Made by a program: the position numbers and the translations under genes. This document shows, piece by piece, positions 25,439-34,667 of a stretch of DNA of 64,000 nucleotides. The first letter of the stretch is position 1. Each line of letters begins with the position of its first letter. The DNA is from Pseudarthrobacter equi. Lineage in GTDB: Bacteria > Actinomycetota > Actinomycetes > Actinomycetales > Micrococcaceae. A model generated the notes under the pieces. The model was not told the origin of the DNA. It made no database searches and saw nothing but the letters and a program-made list of their open reading frames with translations. Location: assembly GCF_900105535.1 (NCBI RefSeq), contig NZ_LT629779.1, forward strand, positions 558,001 to 622,000. Reading direction: 5' to 3'.

Positions 25439-26659
25439 ATGACTCCAGCCTCAGGAAAATTGCCTGCAAGGGATGCCGACGCCGGCAACCTTTCGCGCGC
25501 TGGTGACCTTTTCCAGCTTCTTCGTGACGGCCAGGCGCGGACCCGTGCCGAGCTGGCTCTCACCACCGGGCTTGCCAGGTCCACCGTGGCGTCACGCATT
25601 GACGCCCTCATCGGCTCCGGGCTTGTGGGCCCGGCCGGCGAGGCGAATTCGAGCGGCGGCAGGCCGCCGTCGCGCTTTGCCTTTAAGCCCGAGGCCCGCG
25701 TGGTGCTGGCGGTCGACGTCGGCGCTACCCATGTGATTGTTGCCGTCACCGATCTGGGCGGCAGCATCCTCGGCGAACGCCGGTTTGCGCAGGAAGTGGC
25801 GGACGGGCCGGCTGTTGTCCTGGGCCGCGTGATCGCCGCCGGCAAGGAACTCCTGGCCGAATCGGGCCGTGAGCCGGGCGACCTCGCGGGCGTCGGCATC
25901 GGACTGCCGGGCCCCGTTGAACATGACACCGGACGGCCCGTTAAGCCGCCCATCATGCCCGGCTGGGACGGGTTCGACGTCGTCCCCTACGTCCAGCGGC
26001 AGCTGCCGGTTCCCGTCCTGGTGGACAACGACGTGAACATCATGGCGCTCGGCGAACGCACCGCGCACTGGCCCGAGCACGAGAACTTCCTTTTCATCAA
26101 GGTGGCCACGGGAATCGGGGCCGGCATCATCAGCAGCGGCGAGCTGCAGCGCGGCGCCAACGGCACCGCCGGTGACCTTGGGCACGTCCGCGTCCCCCGC
26201 GGCGACGACGTGCTGTGCCGCTGCGGCAACTACGGGTGCCTGGAGGCGCTCGCGTCAGGTCCCGCCGTCGCGCACCAGCTCCGGTCCCACGGGCTGGAAG
26301 CCAAAACCGGCGGCGACGTCCTGCGGCTGGTGGCCGAAGGGAACCTGCAGGCCATCCAGGCGCTGCGCCAGGCCGGCCGGGACGTCGGGGACGTGCTGGC
26401 CACAGTGGTCAACCTGCTGAATCCTTCCATGATCGTGATCGGTGGGAGCGTGGGGGAGGCCGGCGAGCACCTGGTGGCCGGTATCCGCGAAGTGGTGTAC
26501 CGGCGGTCGCTGCCGCTGGCCACGACGCACCTGCGCATCGGCATTTCCATGGCAGGCGGAGAGGCGGCGATCCTGGGGGCCAGCCAGATGGTCACCCAGC
26601 ACGTGCTTTCCCCGGCTGTCATTGAGGCCACCCTCGCAGGCAGCGCCATCGCCGGTTAG
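25439..26659 (+). CDS. ROK-family transcriptional repressor
   Basis: 406 residues: an N-terminal winged helix (RTRAELALTTGLARSTVASRI) and a ROK sugar-kinase-like domain. The zinc motif is CRCGNYGCLEAL and the DNVN of the sugar site is present (VDNDVN). ATP-site residues DVGATH are kept, so a kinase remnant is possible, but the HTH marks a repressor. It is divergent from the catabolic locus and probably senses its sugar. ATG 25439 is chosen over the in-frame start at 25322 by the -10 spacing and the family N-terminus. Confidence 0.9.
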   Translation: MTPASGKLPARDADAGNLSRAGDLFQLLRDGQARTRAELALTTGLARSTVASRIDALIGSGLVGPAGEANSSGGRPPSRFAFKPEARVVLAVDVGATHVIVAVTDLGGSILGERRFAQEVADGPAVVLGRVIAAGKELLAESGREPGDLAGVGIGLPGPVEHDTGRPVKPPIMPGWDGFDVVPYVQRQLPVPVLVDNDVNIMALGERTAHWPEHENFLFIKVATGIGAGIISSGELQRGANGTAGDLGHVRVPRGDDVLCRCGNYGCLEALASGPAVAHQLRSHGLEAKTGGDVLRLVAEGNLQAIQALRQAGRDVGDVLATVVNLLNPSMIVIGGSVGEAGEHLVAGIREVVYRRSLPLATTHLRIGISMAGGEAAILGASQMVTQHVLSPAVIEATLAGSAIAG

Positions 26660-26729
26660 GCCGGAGGTTGGGCCGCCGGGTGGGTCGGCTGGCTGGGTCA
26701 CTGGGTGCCGGCCGGCTCGCCGGAAAAGA

Positions 26730-27317
26730 TCAGGCGGGCGGCTTGAGAAGGACGTCGATGAAGGTAGCGAGCCCGGCTGCCATGTCCACGTCCTTGTCAT
26801 AGAGCCATTGCAGCTGCAGCCCGTCGGATACCGCCACCACCAGCCTGGCCAGGTCCGTGGCGGAAACATCGGACCTGACCCCGCCGGCCGCCTGCCGTTC
26901 CCGGATGTCGTCCTCCAGGGAGCGGACCACGGACGCGAACCGCTCCTGGAAGTAGCCGTGGGAATCATGCCCGGGGTTGCTGGCCGTGGCGGAGGCCACC
27001 GCGTAGAGCGTGGTGAGCCCCGGCTGTGTCCGGTTCCTGGCGGCAATCGGGGCCATCAGTGCCAGCCCGGCCTCCTTCGCCGGGGTGTCCGCAAGCCCGC
27101 GCCTGTCCCGCTCGGCCAGGACTGCGGTCAGGAGTTCCTGCTTTCCGCTGAAGTAGTGGAACAGGGTGGCCTCTTTGACGCCCACCAGCTCGGCCACCCG
27201 CTTGAGGGCGGTGCCCTCAAAGCCGTCGGTGGCGAAGACGTCGGTTGCAGTCTGGATGATCTGTTCGCGGCGTTCCGCTCCCTTGGCGTACGGTCCGCGC
27301 GGCTTGTTCGGAGTCAC
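26730..27317 (-). CDS. TetR-family transcriptional regulator
   Basis: 195 residues. The N-terminal HTH has RREQIIQTATDVFATDGFEG and VKEATLFHYFSGKQ, with the conserved LFHYF. The C-terminal ligand domain begins near residue 80 and has no named match. It is divergent from the beta-glucosidase with a 90-bp shared gap, so it probably controls that gene and itself. Confidence 0.9.
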   Translation of the reverse strand: MTPNKPRGPYAKGAERREQIIQTATDVFATDGFEGTALKRVAELVGVKEATLFHYFSGKQELLTAVLAERDRRGLADTPAKEAGLALMAPIAARNRTQPGLTTLYAVASATASNPGHDSHGYFQERFASVVRSLEDDIRERQAAGGVRSDVSATDLARLVVAVSDGLQLQWLYDKDVDMAAGLATFIDVLLKPPA

Positions 27318-27407
27318 GGAAGCCAGTGTATTTCACCCCGCCCAGCGAAAGCCTAGTCATACTCGGTTTTTACGGCTACGATCTTTCCACTACCTGAAGG
27401 AGCCCCT

Positions 27408-29921
27408 GTGTACCCCACCCTGCCCGCCGCCGCCACCGTTCCAGCCGACGCCGTTCCAGCCGCCGGCTCCCCGGACGCCGAAGCCCGGATCAGGGACCTT
27501 GCGGAAAGCCTCACCCTGGAACAGCAGGTTCAGCTGCTCACCGGCGCGGACGTCTGGTCCACGCACGCCCTTCCCGCCATCGGGCTGTCCCGCGTGGTGA
27601 TGTCGGACGGCCCCGCCGGCGTCCGCGGCGAGGACTTCGATGAGCGGCACGACTCGGTTTCCCTGCCGTCGTCGTCCGCCCTGTCCGCCACCTGGAGCGT
27701 CAGCCTGGCCCGCCGCTACGGCCAGGTCCTGGGCCAGGAAGCCCGGCGCAAAGGCGTCCACGCCGTCCTGGGCCCCACCATCAACCTGCACCGCTCCCCG
27801 CTGGGCGGCAGGCACTTCGAATGCATGAGCGAGGACCCCCGGCTGACGGCCACCATCGCCGCCGGATACGTGGCCGGCGTGCAGTCCATGGGAGTCGGGG
27901 CCACCCCCAAGCACTACCTCGCGAACGAAGCCGAAACCGACCGCTTCACCGCCGACTCCGTGGTGGACGAGCGGCCCCTGCGGGAGCTTTACCTGGCAGC
28001 CTTCGAGGACGCCGTGACCGAGGCCCGGGCCTGGCTGGTGATGAGCTCCTACAACTCCATCAACGGCACCACCGCCAGCGAAAACGCCCTCCTCGAAACG
28101 CCGCTGTCCACCGAGTGGGGCTTCGACGGCGTAGTGGTGTCCGACTGGACCGGGGTCCGCTCCGTTGACGCCGCCAACGCCCACCAGGACCTGGAAATGC
28201 CGGGCCCTGTGGGTCACTGGGGACCCAAGCTGCTGGCCGCCGTCGAAGATGGCCGCGTCAGCCGCACCGCCATCCTGGACAAGGTGGTCCGCATCCTTCG
28301 GCTGGCCGCCCGCGTAGGTTCGCTCGACGGCGTCAGCCCCGCCGTCACGGAACTGCCGGCACCCCTCAACGCCGCCGCCGTCGCCCGCGAAGTGGCTGTC
28401 CGCGGCGCCGTCCTGGTCCGCAACCGGGGCGGCCTGCTGCCCCTGGACCCGGCTGCCCTGGGCAGCGTGGCCGTGAGCGGCCACAACGCAGAGGAAGCAC
28501 GGACCCAAGGCGGCGGCAGCGCCACCGTCATGCCCAAGCAGAACATCTCGCCGCTGGACGGCCTGCGCGAGGCCCTGCCCGCCGGCGTCACCGTCTCCTA
28601 CCACCGCGGCGCCAAGGTGGCCGAGGGCCTGCAGGCCTTCCCGCGGACCTCGCTCCACAACCCGGTGTCCAACGTCCCCGGCCTGCGCGTCACGTTCCTG
28701 GCAGCTGACGGCACGGATCTCTCCGGCGAGGACCGGCTGGCATCCCACCTGATCTGGTTCGGGATCGGCATCCCCGAGGGCTCTGCCGCCATCCGGATGG
28801 AAACTGACTGGACGGCACCGTCCGCGGGCACGCACCACCTTGGCGTGGGTACCGTGGGCAGGATCAGCCTCTCACTCCGCGGCGACGAGGTGTTCAACGG
28901 GACCATCGAGGACGATACCGACGTCCTCGGCGCCGCGCTCTTCGATCCGCCCAAGACCGTCCACGCCATCGAAACCGGGGCAGGTCAGCGGGTCCGGATC
29001 GAGGCGCTCTTCGAACTGCCCGCGGAGCAGGCCATCCCGTTCACCGCCATCCTCCTGGGCGAGGAAACCGTAGTGGCGGACCCGCAGGCTGAGATCGACG
29101 CCGCGGTAGAGGCAGCCAGGGCGGCGGACGTTGCAGTAGTGGTGGTGGGCACCAGCGCAGCCATCGAGTCCGAAGGCTTCGACCGCAAAGACCTCGACCT
29201 TCCCGGCCACCAGAACCAGCTGGTCGAAGCCGTGGCCGCTGCGAATCCGCGCACCGTGGTGGTGGTGAACTCCGGCTCGCCGGTGCTCATGCCGTGGCTG
29301 GACCGCGTGGATGCGGTGCTGCTGGGCTGGTTCGGGGGACAGGAATTCGGCCGTGCCATCGCGGACATCCTGCTCGGTGCCGAGGAACCGGGCGGCCGGC
29401 TGCCCACCACCTGGCCGGCAGCCCTGGCGGACGTCCCGGTGCTGGACACCGTCCCCGTGGACGGCAAGGTGGTCTATTCCGAGGGCATCCATGTGGGCTA
29501 CCGGGCCTGGCTGAAGCAGCAGGCAGCCGGCGGGGCTGGCCCGGCGCTGCCGTTCGGCTACGGGCTGGGCTACACCACGTTCGAGCTCTGCACGCCGCAC
29601 GCCTCCCAGGCGGTTCCTGCCGGCAAGGACGTGGTGGTGCACGTCCCCGTCCGCAACACCGGCACGCGGGCCGGCCGCGAGGTGGTGCAGGTCTACCTCG
29701 AGCGCCCGGAATCAGTGGTGGAACGGCCCGTCCGCTGGCTCGCCGGCTACGCAGGAACGCATCTTGCCGCCGGCGGCACGGACAGCGTTGAGGTCAGGAT
29801 TCCTGCGCGCGCCTTCGCCCATTACGACGGCGGCTGGCAGGTTGAGCCGGGAACGTTCCGGATCCTGGTGGGCCGGCATTCGGCGGACGAGTTCCAGGCG
29901 CTGGACATCGACGTGCGCTAG
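27408..29921 (+). CDS. GH3 beta-glucosidase with PA14 insert
   Basis: 837 residues without a signal peptide, so intracellular. N-terminal GH3 TIM barrel with MSDGPAGVRG, GRHFECMSEDP, KHYLANE and the nucleophile Asp in GVVVSDWTG (about residue 247). The C-terminal alpha/beta domain contains an inserted PA14-like beta domain (about 390-540), and a fibronectin-III-like module closes the protein (about 730-830). The architecture matches bacterial PA14-type beta-glucosidases that act on oligosaccharides or plant glycosides. GTG 27408 follows GAAGGAG with five-base spacing. A TetR regulator is divergent. Confidence 0.92.
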   Translation: MYPTLPAAATVPADAVPAAGSPDAEARIRDLAESLTLEQQVQLLTGADVWSTHALPAIGLSRVVMSDGPAGVRGEDFDERHDSVSLPSSSALSATWSVSLARRYGQVLGQEARRKGVHAVLGPTINLHRSPLGGRHFECMSEDPRLTATIAAGYVAGVQSMGVGATPKHYLANEAETDRFTADSVVDERPLRELYLAAFEDAVTEARAWLVMSSYNSINGTTASENALLETPLSTEWGFDGVVVSDWTGVRSVDAANAHQDLEMPGPVGHWGPKLLAAVEDGRVSRTAILDKVVRILRLAARVGSLDGVSPAVTELPAPLNAAAVAREVAVRGAVLVRNRGGLLPLDPAALGSVAVSGHNAEEARTQGGGSATVMPKQNISPLDGLREALPAGVTVSYHRGAKVAEGLQAFPRTSLHNPVSNVPGLRVTFLAADGTDLSGEDRLASHLIWFGIGIPEGSAAIRMETDWTAPSAGTHHLGVGTVGRISLSLRGDEVFNGTIEDDTDVLGAALFDPPKTVHAIETGAGQRVRIEALFELPAEQAIPFTAILLGEETVVADPQAEIDAAVEAARAADVAVVVVGTSAAIESEGFDRKDLDLPGHQNQLVEAVAAANPRTVVVVNSGSPVLMPWLDRVDAVLLGWFGGQEFGRAIADILLGAEEPGGRLPTTWPAALADVPVLDTVPVDGKVVYSEGIHVGYRAWLKQQAAGGAGPALPFGYGLGYTTFELCTPHASQAVPAGKDVVVHVPVRNTGTRAGREVVQVYLERPESVVERPVRWLAGYAGTHLAAGGTDSVEVRIPARAFAHYDGGWQVEPGTFRILVGRHSADEFQALDIDVR

Positions 29922-30050
29922 AAAACGCCCCGTCAGTGCAGTTGAGCTGCCTGGACGCGCAACCCCGCCTCGGACCAGGTAAGGATAGGGGTGGCTGCGG
30001 CTTCCCCTAAACCTGCGGTCCGGACCTCCCAATCCGGCGCCTTCGGGTCG

Positions 30051-30075
30051 TATTCTTAGAGGAGGTTTTGCAGTG
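30051..30075 (+). promoter_or_regulatory. TATTCT box and strong ribosome site leading to an out-of-frame GTG
   Basis: TATTCT (30051-30056) is followed by AGAGGAGG (30058-30065) and, seven bases on, GTG 30073. That GTG is not in the frame of the GAF-ANTAR gene starting at 30108. Confidence 0.4.
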
Positions 30076-30107
30076 GGCCGCAGCTTTTTCAACCCTAGGC
30101 GTGGAAC

Positions 30108-30995
30108 ATGGCCGCTGAACCCTCGGGGCAGGTTGGCTGGGGACCGCTTCCATCGCCCCCGGAGCCCGTTTTCGACAGCAAGGACGTCGAGAACTATCTC
30201 TGGGAAGTCACCCATGAGTTCATGCGTGACGTCAAGGGTGAACAGCGCGGCATCGGCTGGGCGGCCACCCTCTTCCGGCTGGGAAAATCCCACACCCTCG
30301 CGGCGAGCACCGAGCAGGCGCGCGAGGCGGACCGCGAGCAGTGTTCGTTCGCGGACGGCCCCGTCATGGAAGCCATGCGGACCGGCGAGTTCGTCCTCCT
30401 CTCCGACCTCAGCCGGGACTGGCGCTGGCCAGGCTACTCCAGTGCCGCCGCGGCGCACGGCGTGCAGTCCCTGCTGTCCGCGCCCATCGCCTCCGAAGGC
30501 GGGGCGAGTGCCGCCATCAACCTTTACGCGGCCGCCGCGCACACCTTCACCAGTGACGACCTTGTCCGCTGCCGCACGTACGTCCACCAGGTGGCCCGGG
30601 CGCTGCGCGTGGTAGTACGCGTCGGAGAACGTGCCGAAGCCACGGCGGGCATCGCCGTCGTGCAAAGCTCGCTGGTGCTGGTGGACCTGGCCGTCCGCAG
30701 CCTCATGAACGAATACGGGCTGAGCCGCGAGGGCGCGCTGAGGTTCCTGCAGACCCAGGCGGTCCACCACGAACTGGACCTCCGGGACGCGGCGCTCAAC
30801 GTCGTCGCGCCCAACGCCGGGATGGGACGTCCCGGCCCGGCACCGGCGGCACCTGCGCCGGAGATGTACGACGGCGTCACGGGCTTCCAGCCTGCGCCGG
30901 CGGCCGAGCTGGGGCACGCCTCACAAGGCGCCCCAAGGGCGGGGGCTGCAAGGAAGCAGCGCCCGCGTCCAACCGCGGGAAGGAGAACGGCATGA
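30108..30995 (+). CDS. GAF- and ANTAR-domain protein
   Basis: 295 residues. A GAF sensor domain occupies about 20-160. An ANTAR RNA-binding domain follows (about 175-235) with the three-helix pattern LVDLAVRSLMNEYGLSREGA and LRDAALNVV; ANTAR proteins bind paired hairpins in leaders and prevent termination. The last 60 residues are Pro/Ala/Arg-rich and disordered. ATG 30108 has no good ribosome site, whereas a strong one points at an out-of-frame GTG 35 bases upstream; a TAG at 30096 closes the upstream frame. It overlaps the SGNH gene by 4 bp. Confidence 0.8.
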   Translation: MAAEPSGQVGWGPLPSPPEPVFDSKDVENYLWEVTHEFMRDVKGEQRGIGWAATLFRLGKSHTLAASTEQAREADREQCSFADGPVMEAMRTGEFVLLSDLSRDWRWPGYSSAAAAHGVQSLLSAPIASEGGASAAINLYAAAAHTFTSDDLVRCRTYVHQVARALRVVVRVGERAEATAGIAVVQSSLVLVDLAVRSLMNEYGLSREGALRFLQTQAVHHELDLRDAALNVVAPNAGMGRPGPAPAAPAPEMYDGVTGFQPAPAAELGHASQGAPRAGAARKQRPRPTAGRRTA

Positions 30996-31897
30996 TCACC
31001 GACGATCGTGGATTGAACAGGACCGGCGAGGGCCAGGTGCTGCATCCCTGGCACCGTTTCGTCGCCCTGGGAGACTCCTACACCGAGGGCATTGGCGATC
31101 CAGAACCACGCAGCCTGGGCGGTTTGCGCGGCTGGGCGGACCGGGCGGCGGAGGAACTCAGCGACGGGCAGCCGGACTTCGCCTACGCCAACCTGGCCGT
31201 CCGGGGACTGCTGCTGCGGCAGATACTGGACCGTCAGCTGGCACCCGCGCTTGCCCTGAAACCTGACCTGATTGCCATGTCCGGCGGCGGGAACGACATC
31301 CTCTTCAAGCGCGGCAACCCGGACAAACTGGCCGAAAAGCTGGATGCCGCCGTCGGGGTGCTGTCCGCCACCGGCGCCACCGTCCTCCTCTACGCCGGGC
31401 CGGACTGGGGCAACACGCCCGTCTTCAGTACCATCCGCGGCAAGGTGGCTGTCTACAACGAGAACATCCACACCATCGGTGCCAGGCACCACTGCGTCAT
31501 GGTGGACCTCTGGTGCCTGCCCGAACTCCAGCATGCTGCCATGTGGGATCCGGACCGGCTGCACCTTTCCCCGCTGGGCCACCACGCGGTTGCCGTGGCC
31601 ACGCTCAACGCCCTGGGCGTTCCGCACACCCTGCAGCCCTTCCAGCCCAAACCCCTTCCGGACCAGGGCTGGAAGCACGCGCGGGCAGAGGACCTGGTGT
31701 GGGCGCGGCAGTACTTCGTCCCCTGGGTCCTGAGGCGGATCCTGCATCCTGAGGACGAATCGCTGACCGCCAAGCGTCCGCTGCCCGGGCCCATCTTCGG
31801 GTTGGGCCGGCCGGGACCGTTCCCGCCCGGCCACCCCGTGGCGGGCCTGAACCCCGGCATGTCGGGCGGCCCGGCGCCGCAAGGGCAGGCCGCCTAG
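30992..31897 (+). CDS. SGNH/GDSL-type hydrolase
   Basis: 301 residues. Block I is ALGDSYTEG (Ser nucleophile), block II lies around NLAVRG, block III is SGGGNDIL (Asn) and block V is DRLHLS (Asp/His). No signal peptide. Such enzymes are esterases or lipases; the substrate is unknown. The C-terminus is a Pro/Gly-rich 50-residue tail. The start overlaps the GAF-ANTAR stop (ATGA), indicating a two-gene operon. Confidence 0.88.
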   Translation: MITDDRGLNRTGEGQVLHPWHRFVALGDSYTEGIGDPEPRSLGGLRGWADRAAEELSDGQPDFAYANLAVRGLLLRQILDRQLAPALALKPDLIAMSGGGNDILFKRGNPDKLAEKLDAAVGVLSATGATVLLYAGPDWGNTPVFSTIRGKVAVYNENIHTIGARHHCVMVDLWCLPELQHAAMWDPDRLHLSPLGHHAVAVATLNALGVPHTLQPFQPKPLPDQGWKHARAEDLVWARQYFVPWVLRRILHPEDESLTAKRPLPGPIFGLGRPGPFPPGHPVAGLNPGMSGGPAPQGQAA

Positions 31898-31909
31898 CCT
31901 GCGGCAGCT

Positions 31910-32386
31910 CTAGCGGGCAGAGGGCCGGCGTGCGTCCCGGATCAACAAGATGAGTGCCGGGACTCCCGCCACTGCGGCCGGAACCGCGAGCAGTAGCCCG
32001 TATCTTGGCAAGAACGCTGAGACGGCTGCCGCGGTGACGGCTGCAGCCAGGGCCGCGATAAGGGCGCCGGACAGCCGCTTTCGGACGTCCCTGGCGTTGA
32101 AGAAGCGGAAACCGCCGAGGCCCGCGGTGACCAAGGCAAAGGCGATAATGCCTCCGGTCAGGACGGCGGTTCCTGGCCCGGGAGCATCCTTGAGGCGGTC
32201 AATCAGGGCAATGGGCACTGCCAGCATCCAGGCACTGAGCAGGACCGCGAGGATGCATCCTGCCAAGCGGGACTTGGGTACCGGATCCAGGGTGTAGATC
32301 TGGCCGGACGGCAGATCCCCCTGCTGGACGTGGCGGTGGTTTGCCGGCGGCGTCGATTTCGGCAGGCGCATGAAACTCTCAAGCAT
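31910..32386 (-). CDS. Hypothetical membrane protein (158 aa)
   Basis: Four hydrophobic helices (about 42-64, 72-92, 106-125, 128-145) after a polar N-terminus of 40 residues, ending in RDARRPSAR. ATG 32386 is preferred because GGGGAA precedes it; GTG 32422 and ATG 32371 are alternatives. No family is recognised. It is convergent with the SGNH gene, 12 bp away. Confidence 0.55.
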   Translation of the reverse strand: MLESFMRLPKSTPPANHRHVQQGDLPSGQIYTLDPVPKSRLAGCILAVLLSAWMLAVPIALIDRLKDAPGPGTAVLTGGIIAFALVTAGLGGFRFFNARDVRKRLSGALIAALAAAVTAAAVSAFLPRYGLLLAVPAAVAGVPALILLIRDARRPSAR

Positions 32387-32462
32387 TTGATTCCCCAGAC
32401 GTAGTGCTTGACGTCCTTTCACCCTACATGGGGTGCCGGGAACGGCTATCTGAGCAAGCGGC

Positions 32463-33815
32463 TCAGCGCTTCTTGGGGCTGCGCTTGGTCGCCGCGTTCA
32501 ACGCAGACCTGACCGCCGGCGGCAGCCCGCCCTGCTCGGTCTCGGGCTCGGCTACGGTTCCGCGGGCCTTCGCGATGCCACGCATGCCGTGGTAGATCAC
32601 CAATGCCGCGGCGGAGCCCAGGGCGATGCCGGTGAACTTCAGGTCTCCGATGGTCCAGGTGTAGTCGGCGATGCCGATGATCAGGGCGACGGCGGCCGTG
32701 GTCAGGTTGACGGGGTTGGAGAAGTTCACCTTGTTCTGCACCCAGATCTTCACGCCCAGGATGCCGATCATGCCGTACAGCATGGTGGCAGCACCGCCCA
32801 GTACTCCCTGCGGGACCGTGGCGATGAGTTCGCCGAACTTCGGGGAGAAGCTGAGCAGGATGGCGAACATGCCCGCCACCCAGTAGGCCGCCGTCGAATA
32901 GACCTTGGTGGCAGCCATGACGCCGATGTTCTCGGCGTACGTGGTGGTGCCGGATCCGCCGCCGAAGCCCGCCAGGACCGTCGCGGCGCCGTCGGCCATC
33001 AGCGCGCGCCCGGAGACGCCGTCGAGGTTCTGGCCCGTCATGGCGGCCACGGACTTCACGTGGCCGATGTTCTCTGCAACCAGCACCAGCACCACCGGGA
33101 CGAACAGGCCCAGGACGCCGATGTGGAACTCCGGTGTCTGGAAGTGGGGGAGGCCCACCCATGCGGCGGCGTCCATCTTTTCGTAACTGACCTCGCCGCG
33201 GAGCATGGCCACCAGGTAGCCCACCACCACGCCCACCAGGATGCTCAGCCGGCCCAGGATCCCGCGGAACAGCACGCTGACCAGGATGATCGTGGCCAGC
33301 GTGATGACGGCGGTGATGGGGGCGGCGTCGAAGTTCTGCTTCGCGGCGGGCGCCAGGTTCAGGCCGATCAGCGCCACGATGGCGCCGGTGACGATGGGCG
33401 GCATGAGCCGGTTGATCCACCCGGCGCCGAACTTTTGCACCACGGCGCCCACCAGGGCCAGGGTGGCACCGGCCAGCACCACGCCGCCGAGGGCACCCGG
33501 AATGCCGAACTGCGCCTGGGACGCGGTGATGGGTGCGATGAACGCGAAGCTTGAGCCGAGGTAGCTGGGCACGCGGCCCTTGGTGACCACCAGGAACAGG
33601 AGCGTGCCGATGCCGGAGAAGAACAGCGTGGTGGCCGGCGGCATGCCGGTGATGATGGGCACCAGGAACGTGGCGCCGAACATGGCCACCACGTGCTGCA
33701 TGCCCACGCCGATGGTCAGCGGCCACGCCAAACGCTCATCCGGGGCCACCACCTGGCCGGGCTTGATGGATTTTCCGGTGCCGTGCAGCTTCCATTTGAT
33801 TCCGAGCATGCTCAT
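32463..33815 (-). CDS. NCS2 uracil/xanthine permease (UraA-like)
   Basis: 450 residues with about 14 hydrophobic segments. NCS2 landmarks are GVGMQHVVAMFGATFLVP, LVAENIGHVKSV (substrate Glu of helix 8) and GFGGGSGTTTYAENIGV (helix 10, acidic residue). The GTTTYAEN form is that of uracil permeases. It moves nucleobases inward, probably with protons. Its divergent neighbour is a RutE-like reductase, and RutE acts in uracil breakdown, so the pair may belong together, though the other rut genes are absent here. Confidence 0.88.
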   Translation of the reverse strand: MSMLGIKWKLHGTGKSIKPGQVVAPDERLAWPLTIGVGMQHVVAMFGATFLVPIITGMPPATTLFFSGIGTLLFLVVTKGRVPSYLGSSFAFIAPITASQAQFGIPGALGGVVLAGATLALVGAVVQKFGAGWINRLMPPIVTGAIVALIGLNLAPAAKQNFDAAPITAVITLATIILVSVLFRGILGRLSILVGVVVGYLVAMLRGEVSYEKMDAAAWVGLPHFQTPEFHIGVLGLFVPVVLVLVAENIGHVKSVAAMTGQNLDGVSGRALMADGAATVLAGFGGGSGTTTYAENIGVMAATKVYSTAAYWVAGMFAILLSFSPKFGELIATVPQGVLGGAATMLYGMIGILGVKIWVQNKVNFSNPVNLTTAAVALIIGIADYTWTIGDLKFTGIALGSAAALVIYHGMRGIAKARGTVAEPETEQGGLPPAVRSALNAATKRSPKKR

Positions 33816-33982
33816 GGGAAGGAATGCCTTTCAGGGGGTGCCGCGAGGGGGCGAAGATCAACTCGCTCAAGAATACCGCCAGCCCTGCAGGGAGGCTGCC
33901 GTCCGCAGCATGCCGTGAAGAGCCGGGGATCCGCTGTGTCCAACGTCACCTGCCGTCACGGGAAGAGGCGGCAAGCAGTTGA

Positions 33983-33992
33983 AGTTGCAACT
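33983..33992. promoter_or_regulatory. Palindrome AGTTGCAACT in the permease/nitroreductase gap
   Basis: A 10-bp perfect palindrome 61 bp before the nitroreductase start; an operator candidate for a MarR-like regulator that is not encoded here. Confidence 0.3.
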
Positions 33993-34053
33993 ATGGAAAG
34001 CAACCAGAGGCCCACCCCGGCAGGCGGGGGGAGCCGCAGCGAAAGGTACGCGA

Positions 34054-34659
34054 ATGACCATTGCCCATGAAGAAGCGGTTATCGATTCGGCAGCCGTTGA
34101 CGCCATCTTCGCCCAGGCCCGCACCGCCAACTCCTTCACCGGTGAGGTCACCGAGGAGCAGGCCCAGGCCATCTACGAGCTGACTAAGTTCGGGCCTACC
34201 GCGTTCAACTCCCAGCCGCTGCGCGTCACCTACGTCCGCTCGGACGAGGCCCGCGCCACCCTGGTGGACACCCTCTCCCGCGGCAACCAGGCCAAGACGG
34301 CCTCCGCTCCGCTGGTGGCCATCCTCAGCTACGAGACTGACTGGGCCGGCAAGTGGGACAGCTTCCTCCCCGGCTACAACGCCCCCAAGGCCATGTACGA
34401 CGCCGATCCCGCCCTGGCCGCCAGTACCGGCAACAACAACGCCCACCTTCAGGCCGGCTACTTCATCCTTGCCGTCCGCTCGCTCGGCTTCGCCGCAGGC
34501 CCCATGACCGGCGCCGACTTCGCCGCCATCGACGCCGCCTTCTTCCCGGCCGGCGACCAGAAGAGCTTCCTGGTGGTCAACATCGGCCAGCCCGGTGAGG
34601 AAGCCTGGGGCGCCGCCAAGCCCAAGTTCTCCTACGACGAGGCCGTCCGCACCGTCTAA
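34054..34659 (+). CDS. Malonic semialdehyde reductase (RutE/HadB-like nitroreductase)
   Basis: 201 residues of the nitroreductase fold. The RutE subgroup shows KFGPTAFNSQPLRVTYV and NNNAHLQAGYFILA, both present here; the FMN-binding pattern fits. RutE reduces malonic semialdehyde to 3-hydroxypropionate in uracil catabolism. ATG 34054 follows GAAAGG. No other pyrimidine genes are adjacent except the divergent NCS2 permease. Confidence 0.85.
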   Translation: MTIAHEEAVIDSAAVDAIFAQARTANSFTGEVTEEQAQAIYELTKFGPTAFNSQPLRVTYVRSDEARATLVDTLSRGNQAKTASAPLVAILSYETDWAGKWDSFLPGYNAPKAMYDADPALAASTGNNNAHLQAGYFILAVRSLGFAAGPMTGADFAAIDAAFFPAGDQKSFLVVNIGQPGEEAWGAAKPKFSYDEAVRTV

Positions 34660-34667
34660 CCACGCTC

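Noticed and set aside
30073-30615. 180-codon frame starting at the GTG with the strong ribosome site
   Set aside because: As a full gene it is unlikely: the product is a Ser/Arg/Pro-rich shadow of the GAF-ANTAR frame. Its start region is kept as a finding because the initiation signal is strong.
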